A stretch of 64,000 bases of DNA, from positions 38,102,630 to 38,166,629 of the forward strand of contig NC_068970.1 in NCBI RefSeq assembly GCF_016808095.1, given 5' to 3'. Shown here in pieces: positions 12,148-22,899 of the stretch (positions within the stretch are counted from its first letter, which is position 1; every line of letters starts with the position of its first letter). Under the pieces are notes generated by a model that ran no database searches, had not been told where the DNA came from, and worked only from the letters and a program-made list of their open reading frames with translations. This DNA comes from Vigna angularis (taxonomy: Eukaryota; Streptophyta; Magnoliopsida; Fabales; Fabaceae). A program made the position numbers and the translations under genes.

Positions 12148-12753
12148 CTAGGACCGGTTGTGTCTCCCCAGTGCCTCCAACCGGTCTTCAGTGTTCGTTC
12201 GCGGGTTGAGGTTCGCCATGGCCACTTCACACCCGCTCGCCCTTCTCTTGACTGTGTAGGTATAAAGTTTCAGACCCGCTGCATAACATTCTCTGGCTGT
12301 CTTCTGATCCGCCCGGACCGTGCAGATTGCTCCTTTGCCAAATGGATATTTTATTGTGAGGTGGGCGGATGACACAATTGCCCCGAAAGCATTCAGACAC
12401 GGCCGGCCCAAGAATACGTTATAGGAAGTGTTGGTTTCCACCAACAAGTATTTAACCCTCTTCTCCTCACTATCCCGACCGGTCCCTAGCCGTGTGCGCA
12501 AATCCACATATCCTCTTGTGTCCACCCTCTCGCCCGCGAAACCCACAATCTGCTCGTTGTACGGGACAATGAGGTCATCCGATATGTCCATCTGCTGGAA
12601 GGTTTTCCAGTAGAGGATGTTCACCGAACTTCCCTGGTCCACCAGCACTTTGCTCACACTATAGCGGGCAATCTCCGCTGTTATGACCATTGGATCATCT
12701 TGATCGGGGTCGGGCACGTGCAAGTCTTCGTCTGATAATGTAATGGGCGGCAT
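12148..12753 (-). pseudogene. retroviral-type aspartic protease of Tat pol
   Basis: A 201-codon segment shows VSKVLVDQGSSVNILYW; the Asp of DQGSS is the catalytic position (DTGA/DSGS in other families). FLGRPCLNAFGAIVSSAHL follows, the typical flap-to-C-terminal stretch in Tat elements. It is in a different frame from the preceding gag segment, so either an indel or a programmed shift separates them. Confidence 0.85.
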
Positions 12754-14007
12754 CGTTCTTCGGGGTTTGTCAACCGCGAGAACGGATCGTAGGGCTCGTA
12801 CATGACGCTTCCGGGCAGACGACGAAGATCCTCCTTCGGCGAAACCGCCGGATATCGTGTTGATGTTCCCCCGCAGAGGACGTGGCTCCTACTACGGCTC
12901 CTGCTTTGCCGTATTTCAGACCGTGGACGGTCTGCTCGATCCCGTCGAGACGTTTCTTGTCTTTCCGGTCTTCTGGGATTGGTCCGCTGTGGACTTGGTC
13001 GATCTAAGGGTACCTGGGGACGGTCGATCCTCACATACTTCTTTAATTGCCCCGCCCGGATTAATTCTTCTATTTTATCCTTCAAGGTCACGCACTCTTC
13101 CGTGGTGTGACCCATGTTTTTATGATACAAACATTGTTTGTTGTCATCCGCCCCTAGCGGAGTAGTTCGTCTCTTTGGTTCTGGGATCAATTCAGCACTT
13201 AGAGCTTCCTAAAAAATTTTCGCCCAAGGGGCGTTCAGCGGGGTGTACTTTTGAAATCGCGATCTTCGGCGTGGTTCTCTCTGCTTGAACCCTCCAGATT
13301 TCCCAAGCTGACCGTCCGATTTCCTTCCGTCGGTCTTTTTTCCTTTACTCACCTGATTCTCCCTCTTGTACGACTACTTCATCTCCTTCACCCTTATCTC
13401 ATCGGCCGCCCTTTCTCGCAGTTCTTCCATGGTTTTGGGCGCTCGTCGCCAGACGCTGTCCTTGAACGGTCCGGGCTTGAGAGTAGTTAGGACGTACTAC
13501 AAGGCGAGTTCCGGGCTTAAACCCTTCACTCGCCGAACGGTCTTCTGGTAGCGGTCCATGAATGCTCTCAAAGTTTCTTCTTTCCCCTACTTCAGGGTGA
13601 CCAACTCAAAAATAGTCAGGTCTTGCGTGCTACTGCCGGCGAACTGACGGTTGAACATGTGCTGCAACCCTGCGAAATTCTCTATCGAGTTGGGAAGAAG
13701 TGAATTGAACCACTCAAGTGCCTCTCCCTCCAATGATAAGGAGAATGATCGGCACCAGATGGTGTCGTTGCCCGTACGGAACGCCATTATGTTCGAAAAG
13801 GTCTTGATGTGGGCCTCCGGGTCCGTCGTCCCGTCGTATATCTTAAACTGGGGCGGGACGAACTGCTCTGATATCTGGACATCCATTATTGCCTGGACGA
13901 AGGGGAGTAATGTTGACGATGTTTTGGTTTTCACCACTAATTGTTTGTCCCCCGCGACACTCTCCGCATGTACGGATTTGGCCTTACTTCCCTCGACCTC
14001 TGGTTCC
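12681..14007 (-). pseudogene. main gag segment of the Tat element
   Basis: The sequence from 14007 down includes the capsid-like block PPQFKIYDGTTDPEAHIKTF, CRSFSLSLEGEALEWF and LPNSIENFAGLQHMFNRQF. Basic linkers and a CCHC-like knuckle follow (CLYHKNMGHTTEEC). TAG codons at 13587-13589, 13497-13499, 13374-13376 and 13209-13211 stand where relatives usually have Gln. The 5' part of gag is on the far side of the nested Athila-like element. Gag would coat the element's RNA in virus-like particles. Confidence 0.88.
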
Positions 14008-14012
14008 GTGGG

Positions 14013-15299
14013 TGATAACAGTTGAAAAACTGTTATTTTCATGCTTAAATTTGATACTAAAAGCAACCTTTAACACTTAGAAACCAGCTTGAAATCATGC
14101 TTTTGTTTATATTTTTGGAAATAAGAGAGCTGGACAGGTTTATGCTTGATTTCAGTGTTTTATGCAGGTTTTAAGGTGAATTTGGTTAAAGAAGTGAAGA
14201 AGGATAGAAATGGAATCAGAAAAGACATCAAAAAGTGCAAAAGGAGAAGCCGCAACTACCGCTCAACGGCAGTTTACCGCTGAGCGGCACTCAGGAACCC
14301 ACGTTGGCTCCGTTGAGGGGTGAAAAGGCCGCTGAGGGGAGGAAAACAACTCGCGCACTTACCGCTGAGCGGCACTATTTTGGGCTTGGGCCTAATTTTC
14401 TGTATTATTACAAACAGTATATAAGCTTTAGGTGTTCCTAGGGTTTGTATCTTTGGTTGAGACGAAGCAAACACTCACTTTTCCATCCCTTGGAGGAAGA
14501 TCTTGGATGCTTAGGCTACCTTCTCATCTTTCTAGGGTTTTATCTTTCATTCTTTCATTATTGTTCATCTAGATTCACCATGAATATGGTGAACTAAACC
14601 TTGTATTGTTGTTGGGGAATCAATGTAGTCTTGTGAAACTCTCATATATGGAATTAATGTTTTAACATCTTACTTTAAGATACATGCTTTCTTTCATCAT
14701 TAGTTAGGGTTTTTCCTCTTTGCTTAATGCTTGCTTTATTTAACTTATTCATTGCTATGATTATTGATTTTGTCGATATGGGAACGTACGGGAAGATCTA
14801 GATCCGGGGAATTTCTCCCAATAGCATATTGGTTGCCTTTAAGCTTCTGCACTTCAGAATTAATTACTAGGAATGCTAGGAATTGTATGAACTCGTAATT
14901 AAGGATAGGCCTTCTTGACATGGTAATTTAGAGAGTGGCATTAACATTGATTAAAAGATTGATGAATTCCTAAAGTATAGGAGAGTGGATAAGATGAAAT
15001 TAATAACCCCAACAACATACTCATCCATATCATTCATTACGTGTTTGTTTTACTCTTTTTGCCATTGATCAAATTCATGCATACATGTTTAATTATTGTC
15101 TTTTGCATTTAAAAACCTACAATCAATCGTTCACAAGTCTTAAATAATCAACAAATCAGATAACTAACTAGGCCGTGAGTCCTTTGGGAAAACGATACTT
15201 GGTCTTACCTAGTTTTATTACTTGATACGATTCGATCACACTTGCCGATTGTTAAACAAGTTTGTGGCGCTATTTTCGGTGTTCATAAATTTGTCATCA
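14013..15299 (+). repeat. 5' LTR of the nested Athila-like element
   Basis: This is a 1,287-bp LTR. Near 14250-14380 it contains several GC-rich CCGCTGAGCGG near-palindromes, then a TATA box TATATAAG at 14418-14425 that would be its promoter. The copy at 16592-17572 matches it over about 970 bp with few differences. Confidence 0.9.
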
Positions 15300-15305
15300 A
15301 GTTTT

Positions 15306-15328
15306 TGGCGCCGTTGCCGGGGGACTCG
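15306..15328 (+). promoter_or_regulatory. primer binding site, tRNA-Asp type
   Basis: TGGCGCCGTTGCCGGGG begins six bases after the LTR end. It is complementary to the 3' end of plant tRNA-Asp(GUC) (CCCCGGCAACGGCG plus CCA), the primer used by Athila-group elements. Confidence 0.85.
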
Positions 15329-15594
15329 TGGTTTAACTAGTTTATTTGTTTGATTATTGATTATCTTTTACTTGTTTTTGAATTTTGAAATTTGAATTTC
15401 TGTTTTTATTTTCTGTTTTTTATTTTTCGGTTTTTATTTTATTTTATTTTATTTTATTTTTCTGTTTTTATTTTTTCTGTTTTCTGTTTTTATTTTTCTG
15501 TTTTTATTCTATCTTCTTATCTTTGATTTTATATCTTCTTTTATATCTTTTTGTGCTAACAAATTCTTTTAGGGATTTGTTTTCTTGTGTATGC

Positions 15595-16471
15595 AGGAAG
15601 CAATCCGAACTAGGAGCAAGAAAACTGCAGAACCTCTTCTGAAGGTTTGGACGAGAGTAGACGGAGGAGAAGAATCCGTACATCTAGAGAACTCTTTCCT
15701 TCTCCAGAAACTCTGTTACAACCATCACCACAAAGTTCTGACCATAGCATCGAGGAGATGGAGAACAATAATAACAGACGAACTCTTGCTGATTATACTA
15801 ATGTAGCTGGACCTCAGCATTTCAACAGCATAGCAAGACCAAGAGTTAATGCGGCTAATATGGAGGTGAAACCAGCACTAATCCAATTGGTTAAGAGTAA
15901 CCAGTTTAATGGGTTGTCTCACGAAAGCCCATATGAGCACCTCACTACGTTTAACGAGATTTGCAACACAATAAAGATAAATGGGGTGTCGGATGAAGCA
16001 ATCAAACTTAGCCTGTTTCCATTCTCACTAGGAGGCAACGCTAAGACTTTGTTGAACTCTTTTCCAGAAGGAAGCTTTATAGAGTGGGAAGCAGTGGTAA
16101 CAAAGTTCCTAAACAAATACTTTCCACAATCAAAGGTAAATAAAGGAAAGCAAGAGATTTCATCTTTCAGGCAAGGTATGGAGGAATCACTAGGTCATGC
16201 ATGGGATAGATATAAAAGCTTACTGAGAAAAACTCCCACACATGGTTTTGACGAAGTGGAAGTAGTCTTGTCCTTCATTACAGGTCTTGGTTCCCAAACC
16301 AAGATGATGCTTGACGCCACAGCTGGAGGAAATATCAAATGGAAAACTCCAGAGGAAGCTACAGAAATAATTGAAAACATGGCTACTAGTGATAATGAGC
16401 TGAACAGTGAAAGAGGAGCTTCTATTCAACAAAAAGGAGTTCTACAGCTGCAATCCCATGACGCCTTCTAG
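15595..16471 (+). pseudogene. Athila-type gag, truncated
   Basis: An N-terminal IRTRSKKTAEPLLK stretch in one frame is followed, after a frame change near 15640, by MENNNNRRTLADY and the retrotransposon gag domain: KPALIQLVKSNQFNGLS, LSLFPFSLGGNAKTLL, FLNKYFPQSK and ESLGHAWDRYKSLLRKTP. These are hallmark Athila/Tat gag blocks. The ORF ends at 16471, before any zinc knuckle or protease. The 200 bases before it are T-rich leader. Confidence 0.85.
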
Positions 16472-16591
16472 CACAGAATAAGATACTAACTCAACAACTG
16501 GAGACTCTCACAAAAACACTTACCGATTGTTAAACAAGTTTGTGGCGCCATTTTCGGTGTTCATAAATTTGTCATCAAGTTTTTGGCGTCG

Positions 16592-17572
16592 GGGAGGAAA
16601 ACAACTCGCGCACTTACCACTGAGCGGTAGTTTACCGCTGAGCGGCACTATTTTGGGCTTGGGTCTAATTTTCTGTATTATTACGAACAGTATATAAGCT
16701 TTAGGTGTTCCTAGGGTTTGTATCTTTGGTTGAGACGAAGCAAACACTCACTTTTCCATCCCTTGGAGAAAGATCTTGGATGCTTAGGCTACCTTCTCAT
16801 CTTTCTAGGGTTTTATCTTTCATTCTTTCATTATTGTTCATCTAGATTCACCATGAATATGGTGAACTAAACCTTGTATTGTTGTTGGGGAATCAATTTA
16901 GTCTTGTGAAACTCTCATATATGGAATTAATGTTTTAACATCTTACTTTAAGATACATGCTTTCTTTCATCATTAGTTAGGGTTTTTCCTCTTTGCTTAA
17001 TGCTTGCTTTATTTAACTTATTCATTGCTATGATTATTGATTTTGTCGATATGGGAACGTACGGGAAGATCTAGATCCGGGGAATTTCTCCCAATAGCAT
17101 ATTGGTTGCCTTTAAGCTTCTGCACTTCAGAATTAATTACTAGGAATGCTAGGAATTGTATGAACTCGTAATTAAGGATAGGCCTTCTTGACAAGGTAAT
17201 TTAGAGAGTGACATTAACATTGATGAAAAGATTGATGAATTCCTAAAGTATATGAGAGTGGATAAGATGAAATTGATAACCCCAACAACATACTCATCCA
17301 TATCATTCATTACGTGTTTGTTTTACTCTTTTTGCCATTGATCAAATTCATGCATACATGTTTAATTATTGTCTTTTGCATTTAAAAACCTACAATCAAT
17401 CGTTCACAAGTCTTAAATAATCAACAAATCAGATAACTAACTAGGCCGTGAGTCCTTTGGGAAAACGATACTTGGTCTTACCTAATTTTATTACTTGATA
17501 CGATTCGGTCACACTTGCCGATTGTTAAACAAGTTTGTGGCGCCATTTTCGGTGTTCATAAATTTGTCATCA
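16592..17572 (+). repeat. 3' LTR of the nested element, 5'-truncated
   Basis: The sequence from GGAAAACAACTCGCGCAC to TTTGTCATCA repeats 14340-15299 with only scattered substitutions. The missing first ~320 bases include the LTR start and upstream part of the promoter. It ends exactly at the GTGGG target duplication. Confidence 0.88.
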
Positions 17573-17577
17573 GTGGG

Positions 17578-17823
17578 TTTCCACGTTTTGTCTGGCCCAC
17601 TGCTGTGTTCGGCTTGATCTTCTAGTGTGGCCTTGCCACATTCCTTAGTCTGTTCTCCTTCCCCCTTATCTCCTGCCCCCTCTCGGGCAATCCACGCCGA
17701 ACATTTGGCCCTGACGGCTATGAGTTCTGACTCATGGCGTTGCTGCATCTCCTCCATCTTCTACTGTAGCATCCGGATCATCTCCACTAGGTCGTCAACG
17801 CTCATGTTTCCCGTGGTCACCAT
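17578..17823 (-). pseudogene. N-terminal gag fragment of the Tat element
   Basis: The gag ATG is at 17821-17823 (MVTTGNMSVDDLVEMIRMLQ), with a TAG at 17761-17763 and then KMEEMQQRHESELIAVRAK, a coiled-coil-like segment. It runs up to the GTGGG target duplication, where the Athila-like insertion cuts it off from the rest of gag at 14007. Confidence 0.8.
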
Positions 17824-17842
17824 TGGGTTTTGCAAGTAACTC

Positions 17843-17861
17843 GGCCCCATGGTGGGCACCA
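17843..17861 (-). promoter_or_regulatory. primer binding site, tRNA-Lys type
   Basis: On the - strand the sequence beside the 5' LTR is TGGTGCCCACCATGGGGC. Plant tRNA-Lys(CUU) would predict TGGCGCCCACCGTGGGGC, so two bases differ. The site is a few bases inside the LTR, the expected spacing. Confidence 0.75.
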
Positions 17862-17864
17862 AAA

Positions 17865-18278
17865 TGTTTTTGTTATGGGGCTGAGTCACCAAACTCCTTC
17901 ACAATTTGCCTTTGTGCCATCCGGTCTCGCTCCAAGCTCCACTGCCTTGCTCTTCCGTCCGGGAGGGAACCTGTCAAAGATCCTCTAATGCCAAAGTCAG
18001 TGTATGAACCGTTCGACAATTCAATAGAATTGTAATAAATGTGCAGTAAATGCAACCTACCTACCACTCACCTTTGACTTGTATTTATAGTTTTCGTCAT
18101 GGCCATAGGATTAATGAAAAATTAATCACGGCCCAATTTCAGCTCAACAGCTCTAATCGTTACTTACCTTGATCATGATCTTAATGACCCAGATAAGCTT
18201 CTGGCCGGTCTTGGTAGCACCGTCCGATTAGATTGATCCTACGTGCTCTTCCTTGGACTGTCTGGTCCGTATCGTACA
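17865..18278 (-). repeat. 5' LTR of the Tat-type element
   Basis: This 414-bp repeat is the partner of 5280-5693. It begins TGTTTTTG and ends GTACA in + strand terms, and is followed by the AAGAT target duplication at 18279-18283. Confidence 0.92.
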
Positions 18279-18283
18279 AAGAT

Positions 18284-20235
18284 CATAAAGCTATGTTATT
18301 TATGAAAACTCGAATGTGTACATTTTGTTATTAAATATGTCAATGAATATTATTTAACAACATGAACATTTATGGTAATCATGTTGATTCAAAGTATAAT
18401 GTCTTACTTTTTATCTTATAAATATAGAGATTATATTTTTAAGGAAAATAATTGATTTTTTGTTAATATCCGAATAAATCGTTTATTTTGTTATTTTTAA
18501 TTATTAAAAAAAGTCCAATTGAAACACCTTTTGTTGATAATAGTTATATTATGTTTACTCTTCGGATTTATTTAAAAATTAATATTGTATGATTAGGATT
18601 TTACATGAGAGTTTGTCCAACCTCAAGAACAAAACACACATATTATCTTAAGTGGTGTCTTTTTATTTATATGAAATATTTATGGTTATGGGGAATCTTC
18701 CCAACATTTCTTTTCAGTGAAAACCGCAACAGCATTAAATATTAATAAATGCAACCTTGATAATTTTTTGCATGGTATGAGTTATAGTAAAGTAAGAGGG
18801 GCCAAGCTAATGTTCTGTACATTGTGTGTGCATAAATATGTATGAAACTGGGGACCCAATTCATAATTAAAAAAAGGTCAACAAGTTACACCAGCAACTT
18901 CGCATTTAATTAATATTTTTTATACGGCCAACCAAATTATCTTTCTTTCACAAAAAAATATAAAAGCAAAGTTGCAATTGAATTTAGGAGTTTTCAAACT
19001 TTCCAGAACTATTATCAGAAGTCGTTATAATTGGTAGTTTTGTTGAGTTCTTTTTGTCAATTCTCTGACTTGCTTCTTATAGTTTTTGTAGATGTATATT
19101 TTCTTCAAACTTTACAATTCTTTTTAGTTCCTTACTTAACTTTCTTCGATTTAGTTCTCCATAATTTATGATCACATAAGTTCGAAAGAAAAGGATAAGG
19201 AGTTTGATAAAAGATCTAAAGGTACTGACAGACTTTAGGAAGAATTTTAAAGACTTTTTGACGTTTACACTAAATTATATGTTTTAGATTTTTTATTTAT
19301 ATATATATATATATATATATGCAGCATAATAAAAAGTGTTTATATTAATACACCCTTAATACTTGAGTTATGTTTAATTTTCCTTTTAAAAAATTATATT
19401 AATAAATTATTAACTATTGTTGCTTAGTTTTTTTAATGTTTACTGGTTTATTTGATGTTTATTTTCATAATTGTACCTACCCATATATAATATAATAGCC
19501 TACAAATTATTATCAATAGATGTGTTAATAACCATTTACAAAATAATACCTAACAACTTAATTATATATTGTTATATTTAAATATATAATATCAATTATA
19601 ACAAACTTATAAAAAGATAATTTTATACATTGTTGAAATCATTAACTATAGAAATAAGGGTTTTAAAAGCCTATATAATAACATTCACTATAGAAAGATC
19701 TCTTTCCACCCGTATTTGCTCTCACTTTAATATTACAATTAATATTTTAATGTGTTATTGACTTTATCAAATTTCTATTAGAATAATAATGTAATCTTTG
19801 TAGAGTTTCCCTACTACTCTTAAGGGAGAAGCACAATAGTGGTACTACTCACAGTCTACATAGATTTCTTTAAGATTTTATCTTCCAAATGTAAAGTCTA
19901 ATTTGCAGTAAGACCTTATGTAGCAACCTCGGTAGCACTGGAAAACCTCAAACAAGAATTTGCAAATTTTTGGAGAGACATGTTGACATATCTTATTATT
20001 GTACATGATCTCAACCTTAAGGTGTTAATGCAAACAATGATAATCAAGTTATGAACTAGATATTTTTTAAATACTTATTGTATATTTGTTGGAGGTGAGT
20101 GGGTCAAATTACAATTGAATTGAGAAAGAGTTGCACATTGACAATTAAATATAGTTTTTGGCCTAAAGCACTTGATCCAATAATCGGTATAAAAGTCAAA
20201 GTCACGAGTTTGATTTCCAATAAAGTAATTGCTTA
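18284..20235. other. AT-rich intergenic DNA
   Basis: No gene or element boundary is visible. The only clear structure is an (AT)n microsatellite at about 19299-19320. Confidence 0.5.
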
Positions 20236-20545
20236 CACTACTACAAAATTATCTATAGATAACGTTTTTTTAAATAAGTGTTATCTATTAAATATGCGGA
20301 CAATAGATAGCGTTTTTTTAAATAAGCGTTATATATAGTTATAATAATAGATAATGCTTTTTAAAAAAAACGCTATCTATAAATATTTAATATAATTTTT
20401 TTAATTTATATTTTGAAATAGATTAATAGATAACGCTCTTTTTTAGAAACGCTCTTTTTTAGACGCGTTCTCTATTGAAACACAAAAAACGCTATGTATT
20501 GTGATAGAAAAGATAGTGTTTCTTAAGATAAATGATGTCTATAGT
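20236..20545. mobile_element. CACTA transposon terminus with subterminal repeats
   Basis: CACTACTACAAAA at 20236-20248 is a CACTA-type terminal inverted repeat, preceded by TTA, a plausible 3-bp target duplication. The next 300 bases hold repeated ATAGATAACG / CGTTATCTAT units in both orientations, separated by T or A runs. These are the subterminal repeats that such elements use for transposase binding. The opposite terminus was not found, probably because later insertions disrupted the element. Confidence 0.75.
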
Positions 20546-21689
20546 ATTAAAAAAGTTTTGAAAACAGTTTTTGCTTCCCATTCTCGATCGCTATTATGTT
20601 TTGTCTTTGCTCCTTTGTTCCAATTCGTTTAGTAGTATGTCGTTTTCATCAGCTGTGGAGCTCCGTTTGTCTAGGGTTCAGGTATCACGTTCCCTCATTC
20701 CCTCCTTCTCTTCTTTGTTTATCCTTCTTTCTTAATCCTTTTTGAAAACCCTAGGCTAAGGGAACAAGGATGTGAGAATGAGAGTGGCGTGAGGGAGAGT
20801 GTCTAATGCTTCGGTTTTCTTCAAGCAAAGTGATTCACTTTTTTATTCCGCATGGGCTATTGTTATGTTTTGTACCTATGTCTTTCAACAGCATTTGCAG
20901 TGGCACATTGTTCGAGCTATTGAAGGGTTCATCCTTGTTAACTCCAAGCAGATGGAGACAAGTAAATTTTTGCTTTTGGCCTTTTGCACCTCTGTTATTT
21001 TGGTTTATGCCTCAATTAATATTTTGTTTTCTGTGATTCAGTGAGGAAATTGGCTAGGTAAGTACTAGTGTAGGTATGGGACCGAGAATCTTAGATGCAA
21101 GGGATTCTCTTCAATTTGGTAACTCGTATGATATCATAAAAACTGAAAGGGGGACTTTGCTCGGGATCTTAGGTGATTAGGTAATCTTTTGGGGAATTTT
21201 TTTGTACTCTCAAATATAGTCTTGAAGAAGTAATTTTGTGAAATATTGTCTTTCAGTGGATCATATGATATATATTAATTTTTCAATTAATACTTTTTAG
21301 TGTAACATTATATCTAATTATTTACTAGTGGTTGCATTTTTGCATAAATACTTTTTGCCAAGATTAATACATTGTTCATGGACTCCAGAAATCAACTTCT
21401 CCATATTTGTATTAGGATATTAGTTTTTTCTTTGTTTGATAAAAACAAACATGAAGACTAGCAATCATGTTCCATCCCCAATTTTCTTTCTTCTAACTCT
21501 ACTTCAGGTTCTATATAGATATCTGAGCCACTGCGGGCACATATAACAGGAGATAACAGGAGCTCCTTTAAAGGATGCACGCCATCTCACTCACCGGTAT
21601 GATAAACTTCATCAAGAAGTAGAAGCATAGGTAAATTGTTTTAATTAAATCTTTTTGAAAATAAACTTTATTTACCCGGACAAAATTGG
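20546..21689. other. non-coding interior of the CACTA remnant
   Basis: Two short overlapping ORFs at 20799-21044 show no family I recognise. The stretch looks like a leader and decayed 5' transposase sequence. Nothing else can be supported. Confidence 0.35.
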
Positions 21690-22899
21690 GTGTTGATACC
21701 CCCACATGTTACACAAGGTCCAGACAAGCGAAGATAAGTTTTTACCTTTGTTTAAAGAGTATCAAGGTACCACAAGGATACTCTTCAAATATTAAGAGTT
21801 TAGTGTCGATGCAGGACATAAAGCATGTTGGCATGAAGTCTCACGATTGTCACGATCTATTGCAACAATTGTTACCAGTGGCTATTTGTGGTATTTTGCC
21901 CAAAAATGTTAGGTAGACCATAACTCGTTTGTGTTCATTTTTCTTGTCATTTGTAATAAAGCCATTGATCTTGCAAAGTTAGATGAACTTCAAGATGATA
22001 TTGTTATCATCTTGTGTTAATTATAGATGTTTTTTCATTCATCCTTTTTCAACATCATGGTACATTTACTTGTTCATTTAGTCAAAGAAATCAAGTTGTG
22101 TGGACCAGTATACTTAAGATAGATGTATCCTATTGAGCGTTATATAAAGATTTTGAAAGGGTATGTCAAAAATCAATATCGTCTAGAAGCTTCAATGATT
22201 GAAAGGTATATTGCTAGAGAAAGTATCAAGTTTTGTTTAGATTACATGACTAAAGCAAATCCGATAGGAGTTCCTCGAACATCATGGATGAATAGATATT
22301 CTACAAGTAAATGCATTTGAGGTGTGAATGTCGTGACGAAAGATCGCGAAGAATTATTGCAAGCACATCTATACATATTGAACAACACAGACAAGGTGAT
22401 CTCTTTTTCGCAAGCACACAAAGTCATTGTGAAGTATAAGAATTTGAGACGATCAAAGAAATGGTAGTTGATGGAGCATAACAGATCAAATCCGAAGTTG
22501 AGAAAGTGTCACACTCTTCTAAGACTTTGTTGTGGCTTGCAAATGGTTTAAAGTTTGATGTCATATGTTGTACATGTTATGAAATCAATAATTGCACATT
22601 TTGTAAGAAGACTTTGGATGATAAAAACATAGTACAAAATAGTGGACTTAGTCTATAAGTTGAGTCACTACAATTTTCCACATCCAAAGATCAAATATTG
22701 TACTTGGATAAATGAGATATTATGGTATAATAGAAGATATATGGGACATTGATTACAATATGTTTTTTGTTCCATTGTTCAAATGCAAGTGATTTAGCAA
22801 TAAGAGTGGTGTGAAGGAGCTATATTTTGTCCCTTATATAGCTGGGTAAGTGAAGTTTGTTAACTTGAAAGTTCCATTTGTGATTTTAATATATATAAC
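21690..22899 (+). pseudogene. CACTA (En/Spm-type) transposase remnant
   Basis: Successive fragments read KVPQGYSSNIKSLVSMQDIK, GMKSHDCHDLLQQLLPVAIC, LDELQDDIVIILC, MVHLLVHLVKEIKLCGPVY, MYPIERYIKILKGYVKNQ and, near 22710-22800, YYGVIEDIWDIDYN with FFVPLFKCKW. These match the transposase order, the DUF4218 domain and then DUF4216, of plant CACTA elements. Stops interrupt it throughout; one TAG before MYPIER replaces the usual Trp. The sequence ends where the Athila-like element inserted at 22900. Confidence 0.87.

Larger units (their letters stand above)
14013..17572 (+). mobile_element. Athila-like LTR element nested in Tat gag, internally deleted
   Basis: It starts TGATAACAG and ends TTTGTCATCA, flanked by exact GTGGG copies (14008-14012 and 17573-17577). 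The 5' LTR is 14013-15299, a tRNA-Asp-like primer site follows, then a partial gag. All pol is missing. After gag comes the tail of an LTR (about 16521-16578), the first bases of a primer-site region, then a second LTR lacking its 5' quarter (about 16592-17572). The 3' end is therefore a recombinant LTR-primer site-LTR structure. It interrupts the outer gag, so it is the younger insertion. Confidence 0.9.
5280..18278 (-). mobile_element. complete Ty3/gypsy Tat-type LTR retrotransposon, decayed, with a nested insertion
   Basis: Two 414-bp direct LTRs (5280-5693, 17865-18278) bracket a - strand gag-pol and are flanked by an exact 5-bp target duplication AAGAT (5275-5279, 18279-18283). Domain order is gag, protease, reverse transcriptase, RNase H, a second RNase H, integrase. 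A second RNase H plus an antisense ORF between integrase and the 3' LTR is typical of the Tat lineage. Without the 3,560-bp Athila-like insertion and its duplicated target, the element is about 9.4 kb. Numerous nonsense codons make it non-autonomous now. It has clear ends, and host DNA resumes on both sides. Confidence 0.93.

Noticed and set aside
15385..15642. 85-codon Phe/Tyr-rich open frame
   Set aside because: It arises from the T-rich leader of the nested Athila-like element.
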